Assembly: GCF_014839805.1 (NCBI RefSeq)
Contig: NC_051140.1
Location: forward strand, 14,901,826-14,965,825
Origin: Manduca sexta
Taxonomy: Eukaryota; Arthropoda; Insecta; Lepidoptera; Sphingidae
DNA length: 64,000 bases
Direction of reading: 5' to 3'
The position numbers were made by a program, and so were the translations under genes. Every line of letters begins with the position of its first letter. The first letter of the stretch is position 1. This document shows positions 33,741-47,994 of the stretch, piece after piece. The notes under the pieces were generated by a model, which was not told the DNA's origin, did no database searches, and worked only from the letters and a program-made list of their open reading frames with translations.

Positions 33741-35877
33741 AAATATACAGTTGACAGGAATTATACAAATTAAAATTGGAACATTCCTTCAAGTCTGCAA
33801 TTTGCTTGTAAGTGACATCCCGAACCATTAAGTTATATTGCTATAAATAAACAATCAACATGTCTCAACATTATTTCTGCTCTTGCACAATTCAAACAGG
33901 AAACAAAGCCAAAATCTTATAGTTAATATTTATATATATTTGTGAGCTGACAACAAACTATTTAAATTAAGCTATATACTAATTTTGTTTTCGGTCTGCA
34001 ATCGCATAAGAGTAGAGCGATTATAGTTAAACTAGAGATTATATTATTAATGTATCTTCACTCCGCTCTCTTATCGTAGTGCAAACGCATCCTTAATAGC
34101 TAGGCATGCTACGTGTTTATAACGTCTTTGATGTTATTCGCGGCCGCTGACTCATCTACTCGTAAATGTTATTAACCTCGCCGTCTTTATACCCTTTAAT
34201 GGCACAACTATTTTACGCTAGATTATGTTGTTTGAATAATTTAGTTTAAGACTCAGATATAGACTTTATCGTATATAATTAAAGCGGCATTTGATTGATT
34301 GGGCATGAATGAATGTTAAAAAGTGGTGTTTCATTACAATATTTATAGAGTTGCGTAACGTGTATCGGTTGGATGCATTATTTTTTAGATATTTGCTATT
34401 TGTATAGTGTTTGAAATACTTCTCAATAGTATGATGAATTCTATTCAAATACTTAATCTCATATCCCTCGTGATGACTATCACTGCGATAACCTTTCTTA
34501 TCATCTTAATATTTTTGCTCCGAGGCCCTTGATTGTTGTACGGCGCCTGACTTGAAACTGCATCTCTGTATATTAAATACATGTAACAGTATTCACAAGA
34601 TAATTGATATTTTCCCAACGTATAGTAAGGTAATTTTAAAATTAACCACACATAGTGACCGTAATGTGTCATTTATAAAGATACCGCAAAATTTGATTCG
34701 TGGTTTACCACAAAAGAAGTAAAATTCTATAATTCAGGTTTAATATGCTACATATTACATGATATTACGTATATTTTCATGTAATGTATTTATATAGAAA
34801 TTATTGAAGTATTTTAAGGTTGAAATTAGTAACATAGCCCCATAAATCAAGCAAAAACAAAGTAAAAAATTTATTAACTTAAAATTTTAACTCGATATTA
34901 CTTGATATTATTCATGCAATAAAAAACAGTAATATCGAATCACAAACGCTCATCTAATTATTTGATTAAGAAAATTAGTTTATATCAATCAAGTACCAAA
35001 TTGTTTTTTATTTCGTAACATTATCCATACATAACATCCTCATTATTACAAACAATAAAATTAGGATACAATTTACCGGCATTGAGTTTTGCAATCTATT
35101 CATTTGATATGTGGGAACGAATGTACGCCTACAATAGTACGCAATAAGATTCCTCGAAGGATAGTATTGAGTTACTCGCAAAATATTCATGCATCAATAG
35201 TGTTCGCTAATTTCTTAATAGACATCCTTGACGTGCTAGTTATGTAGCAATGAAATGTTCGTATTAACGAGGGTTTGTGGGTGGATTGCGTATGGAGATT
35301 AGGGGCGAGGATGTAAAGACTTTCTGTATACATGGCCGTCAGAGTCTATTAGTTATACTAAGTACCTATAGTTATGTATGGATACTGTTGTAAACTCTTT
35401 TTAACTCTAATAAAACTTCTGTGGTTTAATAGGTGCTATTATTATGTAACTATTATATTTTTCTGTAAATAATAATAATAATGAAAAAAAGAGTTTCTCT
35501 GATTGGATTAAAAATACGGATGATACCGAGAACGGGCTTGAACAAAGTTTAATTGTGTATTTAAATTTTAATGCTATGTTTTGATATTACCAGGTTGATA
35601 GAAAAAGTAACATATATAGTATATTATAGTATCTATACATATATGTACAGTCACCCACATATGTAATTGAACAAATTCAAAACTTAAAATAGCCTATATA
35701 CTTGTGTTCTTACCAATATCTGATTCTTAAAAAAAATATAAAATAAGAGGAATTTACTTGACTTCACACAAAGACAATACGCGATATGAAGTTTAGAATT
35801 GTTGGCCAAAAAATTGTGGGTGACTGTACTTGCCACAAATTTATGTCTTAATATTAGGCATAACCAATAAACTTGAC
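33741..35877. other. Gene-free stretch
   Basis: AT-rich, no gene or repeat recognised. Confidence 0.45.
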
Positions 35878-36125
35878 TGTCTCGGTGGCGTAGTTGTAAT
35901 TGTACACAGTATGAGTGTGACATCCGTGCTAAGGTCCTGGGTTCGAATCCCGGGTCGGGCCAAAATTATTATGCCTGGGTTTTTCCATCTTAAAAATTAC
36001 TTAGTATCAGCTCGGAGTCAGGAAGTTGGCGGTGTGATACCCCGGTGCCCCGGAAAGCATGTAAAGCCATTTGTCCTGCACCTGTTTTCTCTCCGGTCAG
36101 ATTGCCGTCTTACCTGACTATGAGA
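35878..36125 (+). repeat. tRNA-derived SINE, well-preserved copy
   Basis: Box A TGGCGTAGTTG at 35886..35896 and box B GGTTCGAATCC at 35940..35950 match RNA polymerase III promoter boxes, followed by GGGTCGGGCC and a tRNA-unrelated body with CTCGGAGTC. The spacing and flanks exclude a working tRNA. The same family as the 13.0 kb copy. Confidence 0.85.
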
Positions 36126-39100
36126 ATGAAGGAACAGAAAGTGCACCTGTGTATTGTGCGTACACTCGTTCACCATAATATTTCCTGCATATCTGACTGA
36201 TCTTCGTTAGAATTGGTCGCCGTGGTCGAAATTCGGCTAAGAGCGATTAGTCATTCAAATAATTACTATGTATGCGTACTCTTTTCAGTGGCAAAATAAA
36301 AAAGTGCAACCTACTATAATATAATTACAACCGCATTCAAAACAAACTGACAAGCAAACTCGGAAGACCTAACAAAAAATACGGCTGTTTTACACCGCAA
36401 TAACTAGACATTATCATAAAAGAAATCAGCTCTGTCAACTAGAAATGGAAATTATATTGTCATTAGCCGACAGCAAGTGTTAACATGACTATCAGTCAGT
36501 CTGCATAAATTAATGTTAGTCGTGCATTATGATGATTAGGCGCTCATTAGCTTGCGACTGATATACTTTGAGTGAGTGATTACAAGAATTAATGACTAAG
36601 TTTTCTCGTGACAGATTTGAATTAGTTTGTTCGCTACAAAACGATCTGGTTTTAACTCCATAATCATTTTAGAGAATAATTTAGGTAAACGTTTTTGACT
36701 GCTTGGATTTATGGTAGTGAATATGGGCCTGGAGTTCATTTCCAGGTCGGACAACATGTGGGTGTGTTTTCCTAACTAAAAGAAAAAAAGTCAGACATGT
36801 CATGAAAAGTGAAATCTTTTTATAAAAAGATATATCTGTTTCGTTATGTAACAAAACTATAAATCCCTATTAGTTAAAAAATTATTAATTGTATTTATTA
36901 AAAAATTTGATTTTATGTCTGTAGATTAATATTATATTTGTTTACTTCACGTTACTCAATTCTTATAGTAAATATTAAGGCCTTACTTATAAGAAGAGGC
37001 AATAATGAATGGTTAACTCTTTATTTATCATTCGCTATTATTGAATTTTTTTCCTGAAAAATACTTAGGATTATGTGATACACATAATTCGATTTGCTCA
37101 TCAAATTTAACATAGAATCTTGTAATAGTAAACCGGCAATTTGTGACGATACGACATCAATTTATCCTGATTATAATAGTGAATCATGAATGACTTATTT
37201 AATAGGTTAAATCTGGTCGGCGATACGACTAAGAATACGTGAGTGAAATTGTTTTGTTATTTTATTTTTAAAATAGGAGAACCAATAAGACATACACCTT
37301 ACACGCTAAAGTTATTTAATAATACACGCATCAATATCTACTTACTGCAGTGCTGTCTTACTTACAGACTGCCACCTGATTAAAAGTAATTAAATATGCC
37401 TCGCGTAAGTTCTAATAAAATTATAATGTTCTATAAAATAAACAATAGTTACACGTGGCAATTTATTTCTTGAAAAAACGATGATCAACAAGAATTCTCC
37501 TATTTAAGGGTCATGTTCAATAATGGAAGCAAATCTTTATTCCAGTCTCTACCTTAGATATTATCTATCAATAACTCATATATGATAACAGTACAATAAT
37601 TTATTGCTATGATAAGCGTAAATAATTGCCATATGTAATCTATATCAGCAGAGCAATTAATTTAAATGAGTTAGCGATCATTCCACTGTTGCATTCCTTA
37701 AGATAAAACTTCTTGGCTAGTGCCGGTAATTAATCTAATCTTAAATACATTGCAAATGTGAAAAGTTAGATTTATTAGATGTAAATTTCATTTTAAATAC
37801 AGTCCCAACTTTTGTCGAACGGAATAAGAAAATTATGGTAAAAAAATGTGTCACAAAATAAGAGTTTTGTGAAATAATTATTTAGAAATTACTGGATGAA
37901 ATTGTTAATTTATTTATTCCTAACCCACGTGAACATTTTACAGATATGAAATCATTTTTGCACAAAAGGTAATCAATAAATAAGAACGGAGCCATTTGTT
38001 TAGCCTTATTTATGGCTCTTGTAGCTAAGTCGGAGGTTATGAACTAAGTTTATTCTTGTTTTTCAAACACGAGTCGAGTCGAACTTATAAATACATAGCG
38101 ACTGCACGTTGTCCGGTCTTTTGTTCGAGACAGAAACGGACATGTCCAAATGTAACTACAAATACCGACTTGCCTTTTAAAAGAGTCTCGTGTTTTTACG
38201 ATACATAAAAGCTGTTACGATTGTGCGATAGTATCGGTCCAGTTTTATGAACGTTGCAATAATTTTAATTAGTGTCCACGTTCTTTTCCAGATTGGTTAG
38301 TACTATGTCAAATTAATAAACATTTATGAGTATAGTCAATGCCACACACTCATTCGTTAGGTACTAACAATTCGCTTATTATTTTTGCCCTTTAGTAAAA
38401 ATATAGGGACGAATTTAGACCACTTGCCTCGTTTAGCTTATTGGCTTGTAAGTAGTGGTTATTGTGCTTAGTACTTCGATATCAAAGCGCATGTTAAGTC
38501 ATCGAACTCGATTATTATCGGAGAGTTCAATAAATTCAATCCGATAAATGGCCTCAAATCTGCTACTACCGGTCATTAGCATAAAACCTAATTTCGCCAA
38601 CTATAATTTAATTTGCGTCATAGATTATGACAAAATTGTAATAAAATCGTCATATTAAAATAAATTACTTAAAATTATCGATACGAGGTCACTTGGTTTT
38701 TTTATAGCAATTCGTAGACAAGATATCTTAGGTATGTATTGCATTTTTCAATATAACTAACGATAATCATTGATCATCAATTATATTTAATTAATTCAAT
38801 ATTATTGTTGATCCTAAATTTGCACACAGTTCAATGAAGTGTTATTAACAGGTATGAGTAAAAATAATGTATGCAATTTTTTAAATAAACAAGTTTATCA
38901 ATCAGCTGATCTGATCTTAACAATTTCAATTTGTAAATGTGACATCACTGCCGTTAATATAATGATTATTATGGAAATTTTTGATAGTATTCATCTTCGG
39001 TGTTGATATCGGTCGATTATTACATAAATGTAATGACCGAGATGAAGTCGGCCTTATTATTTTTATGTTTCCGTATTGCAATCTCATTCAATCTATACAA

Positions 39101-39311
39101 CGCAACTTGCAGATTTAAATGTGCATTCTTGTAAGTTTCTTCGAGTATTATAGAGTAAACTATTGTGTAAAATACTGACTCACTTGTAAAGTTTTAGAAA
39201 TTTTGATCGTTGCTGTGACAAATTATTGGAGTGTTCAAAATTATATACCTAAATATAAAATTATTTCAATATTTTCATATAAATTATATTCGCACTTGGT
39301 TGGAATGTACT
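36126..39311. other. Gene-free stretch
   Basis: AT-rich. A weak SINE-like scrap is near 36700..36770 (ATTTCCAGGTCGGACAAC). No gene seen. Confidence 0.45.
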
Positions 39312-39313
39312 TA

Positions 39314-40609
39314 GTCTGGCCATAAATACTGTTACACTTAATTATAAAAAAATATTACATTTGAATTTCGAATCTGTCATTTTTATACGATTGTTCATTG
39401 TGTTTTCTCATTTTGGCGCCAATACATTGTAAAATATTTTGCGATATTAAAATGGTGTGGGGTGATAAAGAGAACCGAATCGCTGTGATAGCATTACACA
39501 AAGTAGGTATGGAGCCAAATGCAATTTTAAAACTCTCCATACACTTGGTATTAGTAAAATGTTTGTGTACCGGGCTATTAATAGGTACAATGAGACCTCC
39601 TCTGTTTGTGACAGAAAAGATCTGGCCGTCCACGTAGTGTTCGTACGAAAAAGGTGGTCAAAGCAGTAAGGGAAAGAATTCGAAGAAATCCTGTCCGAAA
39701 GCAAAAGATTTTATCTCGGGAAATGAAGATAGCACCTAGAACCATGTCGCGTATTTTAAAAGATGACTTAGGACTTGCAGCCTATAAGAGACGCACTGGC
39801 CATTTCTTAACTGATAATTTAAAGAAGAATAGGGTGGTAAAATCGAAACAACTACTGAAGCGGTACGCAAAGGGAGGTCACAGAAAAATTTTGTTTACGG
39901 ATGAGAAAATTTTTACAATTGAGCAACATTTTAACAAACAAAATGACCGTATTTATGCTCAAAGCTCTAAGGAAGCTTCCCAATTAGTCGACAGAGTGCA
40001 ACGTGGACATTATCCGACTTCAGTGATGGTTTGGTGGGGTGTTAGCTATGAAGGAGTGACTGAGCCATATTTTTGTGAAAAAGGTATCAAAACATCGGCA
40101 CAAGTGTATCAAGATACCATTCTTGAGAAGGTAGTTAAGCCCCTTAACATCACCATGTTCAATAACCAAGTATGGTCCTTCCAGCAAGACTCGGCGCCGG
40201 GTCATAAAGCTCGGTCCACGCAGTCTTGGTTGGAATCGAACGTTTCGGACTTCATCAGAGCTGAAGACTGGCCGTCGTCTAGTCCCGATCTTAATCCGCT
40301 GGATTATGATTTGTGGTCAGTTTTAGAGAGTACAGCTTGCTCTAAACGCCATGATAATTTGAGTCCCTAAAACAATCTATACGATTGGCAGTGAAGAATT
40401 TTCCCATGGAAAGAGTGCGTGCTTCTATTGATAACTGGCCTCATCGTTTAAAGGACTGTATTGCAGCCAATGGAGACCACTTCGAATAAGCTTTTTATAT
40501 TTTTAATTGTTTTATATTTATGTATTAAACTGACACACTGTAAAAGTAATAAATGTTATTTGCAGTTAACAATTTTCTTTTTTCTTTATTACAATATTTA
40601 TGGCAAGAC
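39314..40609 (+). mobile_element. maT-type (DD37D) mariner element, complete ends
   Basis: The 1296-bp element is flanked by TA at 39312..39313 and 40610..40611. The terminal inverted repeats match at about 20 of 23 bases: GTCTGGCCATAAATACTG at the left, GTCTTGCCATAAATATTG read inward from the right. The transposase remnant fills most of the inside. The length and DD37D signature fit the maT clade of Tc1/mariner elements. Confidence 0.88.
39452..40489 (+). pseudogene. maT transposase, three frameshifts
   Basis: Cut-and-paste transposase of the Tc1/mariner superfamily, no longer intact. The start is ATG at 39452 and the original stop is likely TAA at 40487..40489. The longest open piece (39654..40370) encodes the back of the DNA-binding region and the catalytic core: ILFTDEKIF (first Asp), SFQQDSAPGHKA (second Asp) and SPDLNPLDYDLW, whose third Asp is 37 residues on, so the DD37D of maT. 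Three single-base deletions break it: near 39530 (T run before KTL), near 39613 (A run before RSG) and near 40365 (before SLK). After each, another frame continues the similarity. With three disabling changes it cannot encode an active enzyme. Confidence 0.88.
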
Positions 40610-40611
40610 TA

Positions 40612-43554
40612 GGTATATAGGGCAGTGTTGAAGGGTCCATATAACCCGATTCCTGCCGATTTCCTTTTATGTAGAATTTATGTAAAATTCAACTATCATC
40701 AGAACGATTTGCAGACCCCATGCATTAGCACCTATATGTTGTGTCGGGTTCCCTTTTGGGAAAATTTTACCTTTCGCCTCTAATATGGGTTCTAGGCTGA
40801 GAAGGTCCAAATTCTAGTTCCAAGTCGGACTCTGGAAAAGTATGTTGCACCTGAAAAATAATATAAGGCCGCAACAATAGCTAATGTTATAGAAGACTAC
40901 ATCGTTTTTTTAATATTCTGATGAACTTAGCAGACTAAAATATATTAAATGCCTACTACAGTTTAGTTAAAATAAAATGTTAAACAAAAAAACCGTTGTG
41001 TTCCTCGACAGTTGCCATAAATTTTACGTATAATGCTGCCATCTATCTTACAACATTGTCACTAAGTACATTGTAGATGGCATAGTAAGCGAAATACATA
41101 GCGTTGTTATTATTATTGTTAGTAATTTATTGTTAATAAAATATAAAATAACTACAAAATTATAATTGAATTCTGGCAACAACCTCTCATCTAAAAGTAA
41201 AACATAATCAATTAAAGTAGTAACATCTCCATAATCGCTGTAACTATAAAAACTCAGGTAGTGTATATATATTGTATAGGTATATACAAAAACTATATCA
41301 TCATCTTGGCCTAACCAACGAAAACCACAAGAAGGACAAGTGTAGGTCTTGCCTAACAACACTGGCTTACCTGATTCCTTATCAGGACACAAAATCTGCA
41401 GAACATGACATCACCTGTATTCAGCGTAGGTTTCCATTCTAGATTGCCTTAATTAATATGTGTCATACAGTTTATTTACTTATAATTTTTAAATTTATCC
41501 GAATATTACTGGCTGACTGAGCTTTCCATTGACCTTTTTAAAATTCGAATACCTTTCTCTGTAGGGAGATTATGGTTGCTGATTGAGCGTGTAACATTGG
41601 AGGTGACGCGTGACAGTAAAGACATAATAAAATATTCATACAAAAGGATCAGTTGGTTGTTTATTTATATTAAAGCATGGAACCTTGTAGTTAGGTATGA
41701 CTAGTATTTTCTTTAATTGAAGAAAATATTAGACAGTTAAAATTATGTTTGCCCGTCTAAATAGCGTGCATAGTTGATTTAAATTGTAAAATTTAAAGAA
41801 ATATCGAAGCATATAGATATTATCTTAAAGAACTTCAACAAGCTTCTAGATACTTCTTCAAGACACCGTCACAGTTGACATAATAGAATTATAATATTAG
41901 TAAAAATATAAAAATTAAGCCACAAAAATACATCACTACCACAAAGCTATTAACGTAAATGAGACTTCTGTGCATTTCTGTCCTATGTCATGCGAGTTGC
42001 GACAATGCCGGCCGTGTCATGGCCGCGCCCAACGGTGAATGTCCACGGAATGTACTACTTGAATAAAACATAACGCCACTTAAATCGTAGGATATTGACG
42101 TGTGCGGGGAATCAGATCAATTTTGTTTCGCTCTTATGTAACCTCGTAGCATCTAGACAAAGTGAAACGGATTAGTTTCTCTTTCTAAAAATGTTTATAA
42201 ATTTCTCCTGTGACGCATAGTTTAGAGAACATTTCTCGCCAACTAATCGCATTGTGACGTCATAGTTGCTGACCAGATTTTATATAGTTTTTATCGATTT
42301 GTGTAATAAAAAATTATAGTATTAGTTACATCATTATTAAAAATATGTTCTTTAAGATCAGTTATACATGTAGTGCCTGTGAAGGTATAACCCAAATCAC
42401 GAATCTCACAATTAAAGAGTAGAAACAATAATTTTAAATAGTAAGAACGGTGTAACAGGCATTTATAATTTATTAACTTCGAAATAACTTAAAAGGAACG
42501 TTATAAATGTTTAACATCTTTTTGATTTTCATGTCGAACTAGTACCTTTTAGGAACCAAACTTAACTAAAAAGTCATGGAACACGCGAATCAAAAGACGA
42601 ACCGATGGAACTGAAAAACCAATATGGGTCTGCCTGGTGGCATTACAGTTTTCTTAAGCTGAAGTTCTTTTTCCAGCAATAAGACTGTAAAAATATTACC
42701 CTTGTCTACACGATCATGTATTTTTTTTGCTCGCATAACCTTTTATTTGTCACAATTATTAGTATAATAAAAAACGTAGTTCTTTTTATTCAACTTTTTA
42801 CAGCTTACAAAGCGATGGTTGCATTTATTATATGACCCAGTAATTTAATGAGCCGCCTTGCATTGCATGGCTTAAAAATATATCAAAACGTCCTTGTGAA
42901 GTAATACTATACCCGTGCCGACACTCCCACTGCTCCAGTTTGCAGCCTTTGGACTTTCACTATCATTGTAAGATTGGTTTGCGCAATCGCTGCATGCGTA
43001 ATGGTTGCCGTTTAAAAACCTTCTTAGTTTTAAAATATAATTAAGATCAAATTTCTTGTAGGATATCATAGTCATTATGTAGGCAATATTTTTGTATTTT
43101 AGGTCCTCTATTTTTAAAGTATGTCTGGTAGTCATACGCTTGATGTGGGAAGGAAGTGCAATAGAATAACGCATTCTTTAACTGTATTATGTTTCTCTTC
43201 ATCTTCACGCAAAGGAAAACTCGTTACAAGTATTTGCAAAATAATAGACACTAAAATAGAGTCAGGATTAGTGACTTAAAATATACCTATTTAAACAAAA
43301 CTCTTTAAATTCATTAATTTATTAGATAAAACACGTAAATTCAACCTATTTATAAACTGCATTGCTTCATCAACAATATTTATTTATGCTACGTTGATTT
43401 TATACACTCTATAATTACTCAACAAACCGATTTCAATGGTATTTTTTCAGTCTATCTTATCATTTATAATACTATTACATTATTTTAATTTATCACTCCG
43501 CTGGCCAATTGTTACAATAATCTAATTTGTATTTATAACATTATTATAAATAAC
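40612..43554. other. Gene-free stretch before gene I
   Basis: Two open frames of 100-114 codons on the minus strand (41048..41392, 42872..43174) show no domain I recognise. The first includes a CPSCG pair but no second half of a zinc finger. 40620..40860 may be repeat debris. Confidence 0.45.
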
Positions 43555-46500
43555 TTAAATATCAAACATATCTAATAAATTAATTACGGGAGGTCGTCTT
43601 TTTTTAATAACTTTTCTTATTACTTCTTTCTGACCATTGCCTCGAGTTGGATATCTGTCGTCTTGATCGTCACTGTTGCTTCCATATTGTGGTCGGTCGT
43701 AATCATCCTCTAGATCCGGCTTATAATCGCTCAAATCCGGAACCCTCGAGGGCTTGTACTTCTTTTTAGGAACAAGAATATAGTCATCTAAATCATCGCT
43801 TGGATAGAACTCTGGCAGTTTGTAAGGCCTATTTTTCTTCTTTGGTCTTTGTGGAATTTCGTCTGGATAATATCTATCCGGTGGAGGTACGTCTGGTAAA
43901 CTTGGAAATGTGTACTTCGTTGGGGACGACGGTTTCATATGATTATCATCATATTTTGACCCCTTGTGAGAGTTGCTACTAAACGGTTTATATTTCTCAA
44001 AGTCATAATTTGATGCTTCAGCATACTTATCATAAGGTTCTTTATAAGAATCACCGGAAAATATAGGATTCTTTGTTTTACTCATTTCTAAATCTACAAT
44101 GTTTGAATACAAATTTTCTTTGTGTTCGTTACTTTCTTTTCTAGTTTTAGTTTTACAATTCGGGTCAAAACTGTATCCGACGTGACTGTGAGCTTCAGTA
44201 TCAGAAGATTCATCGCGCGGATGTTTAATGCTAATGCTGTGCGTGTACTCACTGGGTTCTAAATCGTACGGATACTTTGGTTTTTTTCTTATGGAGTAAT
44301 CTTTGAACAAAGACTCCAATGGATGTTTTGGCCTTTTGTTCTCATAGTAATCTTCGTCAGCATCTTCAGAAAAATCGTAATACTTTCCATAATCTCTCAT
44401 AGCCTTCTCCTCCATGAAGCTTCGACCTTCTGGATTTTCCAAACTTCTACCTTCTGGATTTTCTGTATGTATATTCTCATTGTTTACTACTGCCGTGAAG
44501 CCTGTTTTTGGGCCGGCTGAATACTCCACGGTTCTCATAGAGCCATCAGGTTCAAGTACACTGTAGTGACCTTAAAAAGGAAAAAAATATATAATTGTAG
44601 CACGAAAGTACTCTTCATATTAATATGCTTGGTTGTTATTTTTAATTTATAATAACATGATTTACAAATGACTTATTTTTTCAAGGTTAAATATTGTTCC
44701 TACTCGTTTAGTCAATAGGCAAATTGAATTAAGATACCTTTGACAGTATCACCTTCCTTTGACTCCCACACAGTCTTTATGTCCCCAGTGCGGGCATCGG
44801 ACACTCCGTAACTGAACGAGTAGCTCGGTTTTCCCTGGTAACAAAAAAATACAATTTAAGTGGACATTAATTCACCAATCAATTTTTTACTAACACAACG
44901 ATTACATCGTGATATTCTGTAATAGAAAAACAACACGGGAATGTGTGAAGTGATAGCTTGCGTGTGAAAATTCGGTATTTTACTTATTATGACAATTTAT
45001 TGCATGCTCGACGATTATAGTTTAGTATTCTGAATAACGAATGAATGTTTTAATCGTTTCCATAAAACTGGTATGCCTGTAATTATAATCGAGTAAAGTG
45101 AGTGTGTAAATGTATGTCTGTCCGTCAAACCGCCGGCTGTAACGCGCACTGCATTTATCACTCTCGATCACGAGCGGTTGCTCAATGCGCGTCTAATAAC
45201 TCTATGCCGGCGAACGGTTCCATACAAATGAATGGAAATCGGTACGAATAAAAATCGAAAACAGTTACATTGTTTCCGTCTGCGGCTAATCTGTACGAAT
45301 GTTTATTAGAATCACGATTGAGTACAACTAAATTGATGTGATATTTTTTTTTATTTGTTAATCTTAAAAGGAAAATATGGTCAGAACCAATTGAAATAGT
45401 AAAGTTCTTGCCATGTCAGATATTGACATCATTGAAATGTCACTTGCTCTCGGTCATCCTCAAGTTCACGACAGACGACCACGTGCGCGGCGCAGGCGCA
45501 TCGTTCTCGATTACTCAATGTCAATGACGGATTATTCACTTTCGTTTCTTTCCGCTTGCATGGCCCATCAGAAATTGTAATAATGTAGCATAAAAAACAA
45601 CACAAATAGATGAAATGTGTCTGAATAATTGAACGAATAAATCAATTAATCGTTTCCTAATAAAAGTGGAAGTAATGGACCGTAATTATATTTAATTGAG
45701 ACCCAATGTTCCGTTGAATTAAATTTGCATACAAGCCGAGGAAATGAAGCGGTGGCCCTGTGTTTTATTGGTACAAACTTGCATTGCTACGGAGAAAAGT
45801 GGGTGAGTAGGCGCCATTGGGTCCAAGCGAAGTAAACTGTTTCGACATCTAGTGACCACTTTCGACAGTTACTTGTATATAATACAACTAGAGGACTCGA
45901 CAGGCTTTTTGTTAAGACTCCACTTAGCAGTAAGAACGTTTATAAAATTAATTAAAATAGTTCCGATGAAACGAAAAATGTGAGATTATTCGAACATTCC
46001 GAATTCGTGATTTTATCTCTAACTGCGTTATTGTCTTTTACTCATATTATTTCATATAAATACTCATAGTTAAATAATATTGCATAATTAGGTATTGTTG
46101 AGATATAAAGCATGTTTTTTTTCAATTATGTGGTATGTGTTACTATTCCGAATTTGTACCGTTCTACATATGTAACTGAAATTCCGTGTTTGTATAACAA
46201 TGGTTACTTCAGATTAACACCTATATTTATTTTGGTTTTATATGTAATAGTTTATAAAAAATATTTCTGTTCAAAGTAGATGCAGAAACGTGTGTTTTAA
46301 AAGGAATGTTGCTTGTTATAAATTAAATAAAGCGGAAGTGTCTTCACATTAAGAAAATCTTACAATTACAAAGTATCAACTATAAAATATAATAGGGCAA
46401 TGGTATTTTGTTCAGCCTATGAAAAAAATATATATATACTCTTTTCTTTAAAAAAAAATACTCACATATGAAATTACAGAAACCGTGTACTGAGTGTGAT

Positions 46501-47913
46501 AAAATAAATACGAATATCAAAATCAAAAATAATAAACAATTTTGACGTTCAGTATATTTTAATGGACTTCTGTTACAAGTTGTAGGTACGGGAAAACACC
46601 TATAACAATTGATTTATATTCGTATAACAGTAGGAAGAAATGGTGAGTGGCGACTGTCAGACAAAGAAACAATTCACATAACAACTGATCTATATCACTG
46701 TCTATAAACTTTTTAATCGTGATACAATTATCTGACCGGTAATCTTAATCACTAAATAAAATTATGAATAATATTTGAGTATGAATTTTATTGTTAAGTC
46801 AAAGAATGGTCAAAATCAATTGAGGTTAAATAATTAAGAAGTTTTACATGCACTCTACTTTGTAATCAATTTAAAAAAAAATCATATCCCCATGAATGTT
46901 GGTATTTCTGTCATTACGATACTATTAGTATTGAAGTTTTTGTTGTATAACATATTAATGCGGAATAGTACTTTAAATATGTTCTGACATAGGTGTTCTA
47001 TTTAAGACATGCTGACAATATGGACAAAAAAATATTTTCACACAAGCCTAATCACCAACCACATAACCATTAAGCCACGTCCAAATTTTATTCTAGTATT
47101 TTTAATTGAGACGTAAACCGTATTATAATTATAGTTTCAACACAATTGTCAGTAACGATAATTTGCGTGCAGAACTCTACAACTGGTAGAGAAAATCGCG
47201 TGCATTTGCTAGCGTAATAAAAAAAGGGATTTTATTGTCCATGTATCGTATGATATTTATTAATTACAACCGACATATTACTAAGTGGACGGAATCATGA
47301 AAATCGGGCGTGTAATATGATTTCAATTTATCAAGATCTTATGAGGAACTGTCTCACGCTGATTAATTATTATGACAAAAAGTAATATTCTTGCTATATT
47401 AATTAGTTTATATTATTTATGTTTGCTATAGATATAAAAAGATTGTCTGAAAGAAATCCCTTACAGCAATAAGACCGCCCATTGTGTAAACATATGTTGC
47501 ATTTCTTTTGTTCTATGTTTTCTGTATGTTTTATTGGCTGTGCAATAAAGAGTTTAATTTTATTATTATTAAAATAGAATCACGCTAAGATATTTTGATA
47601 GGATACTTGCATAAATGTTTAAAAAAGATTTTATTACAATATACTCACTTCGTCGCTTGTGTAAACTCCTGTGGGTTTTTCTGATTCTTCTTCTTGACAA
47701 TTCAAAGCTAACAGATTTGCCAAGAGGAACTGAAAACGTGGAAAATATTGCAAGCTATAAAATATGAATATAAAATTGTTGCGTTTAACTAAGTAAATTA
47801 AAGTATTAAATATAAACTAAAGGTGGGATTTTAAAACTTAAATTCTACAATCTAAAAATTAAAAACACAAGAAATAAAAACCAACATACCAGCAAAGCGA
47901 GGGCTCTATCCAT
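43555..47913 (-). CDS. Gene I: RR-2-like cuticular protein with long charged C-terminal tail
   Basis: Exons on the minus strand are 47890..47913 (MDRALALL), 47649..47729, 44738..44834 and 43555..44570, for 1218 nt and 405 residues. Introns are GT-AG in phases 0, 0, 1. The signal peptide is MDRALALL plus FLLANLLALNC. The RR-2 domain comes early, after an acidic linker of about 15 residues: GKPSYSFSYGVSDARTGD, VWESKEGDTVKG, YSVLEPDGSMRTVEYSAG, FTAVV. The intron splits it at VKG, as in gene J but not in A to H. About 300 residues follow, rich in Asp, Glu, Lys, Pro and Tyr, with a doubled NPEGRS near its start and a basic end (RKVIKKRRPP). Most cluster members have the variable part before RR-2, so this layout is reversed. 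Intron 2 is 2.8 kb. Chitin binding is inferred from RR-2; I know no role for the tail. Confidence 0.9.
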
Positions 47914-47986
47914 TGCTACTCCCAAATTGCACCATACGTCGCAACCGCACTAAATTCAAAAACAGAAACACAATTCTAAGTTTAAA

Positions 47987-47994
47987 TATTTATA
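47987..47994 (-). promoter_or_regulatory. Possible TATA box of gene I
   Basis: TATAAATA on the minus strand, about 74 bases before the ATG. A TATATA at about 48068..48075 in a GC-richer patch is an alternative. No clear initiator decides between them. Confidence 0.4.

Noticed and set aside
35878..35965. A tRNA gene at 35.9 kb
   Set aside because: Boxes A and B are present but no cloverleaf closes, and a SINE body follows. A sister copy is at 13.0 kb.
41048..41392. 114-codon minus-strand frame with a CPSCG pair
   Set aside because: One Cys pair is not enough for a zinc ribbon, and the rest is low-information hydrophobic sequence.
42872..43174. 100-codon minus-strand frame
   Set aside because: No recognised domain, no clear promoter or splice context, and no relation to the neighbouring family. 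Could be repeat debris.
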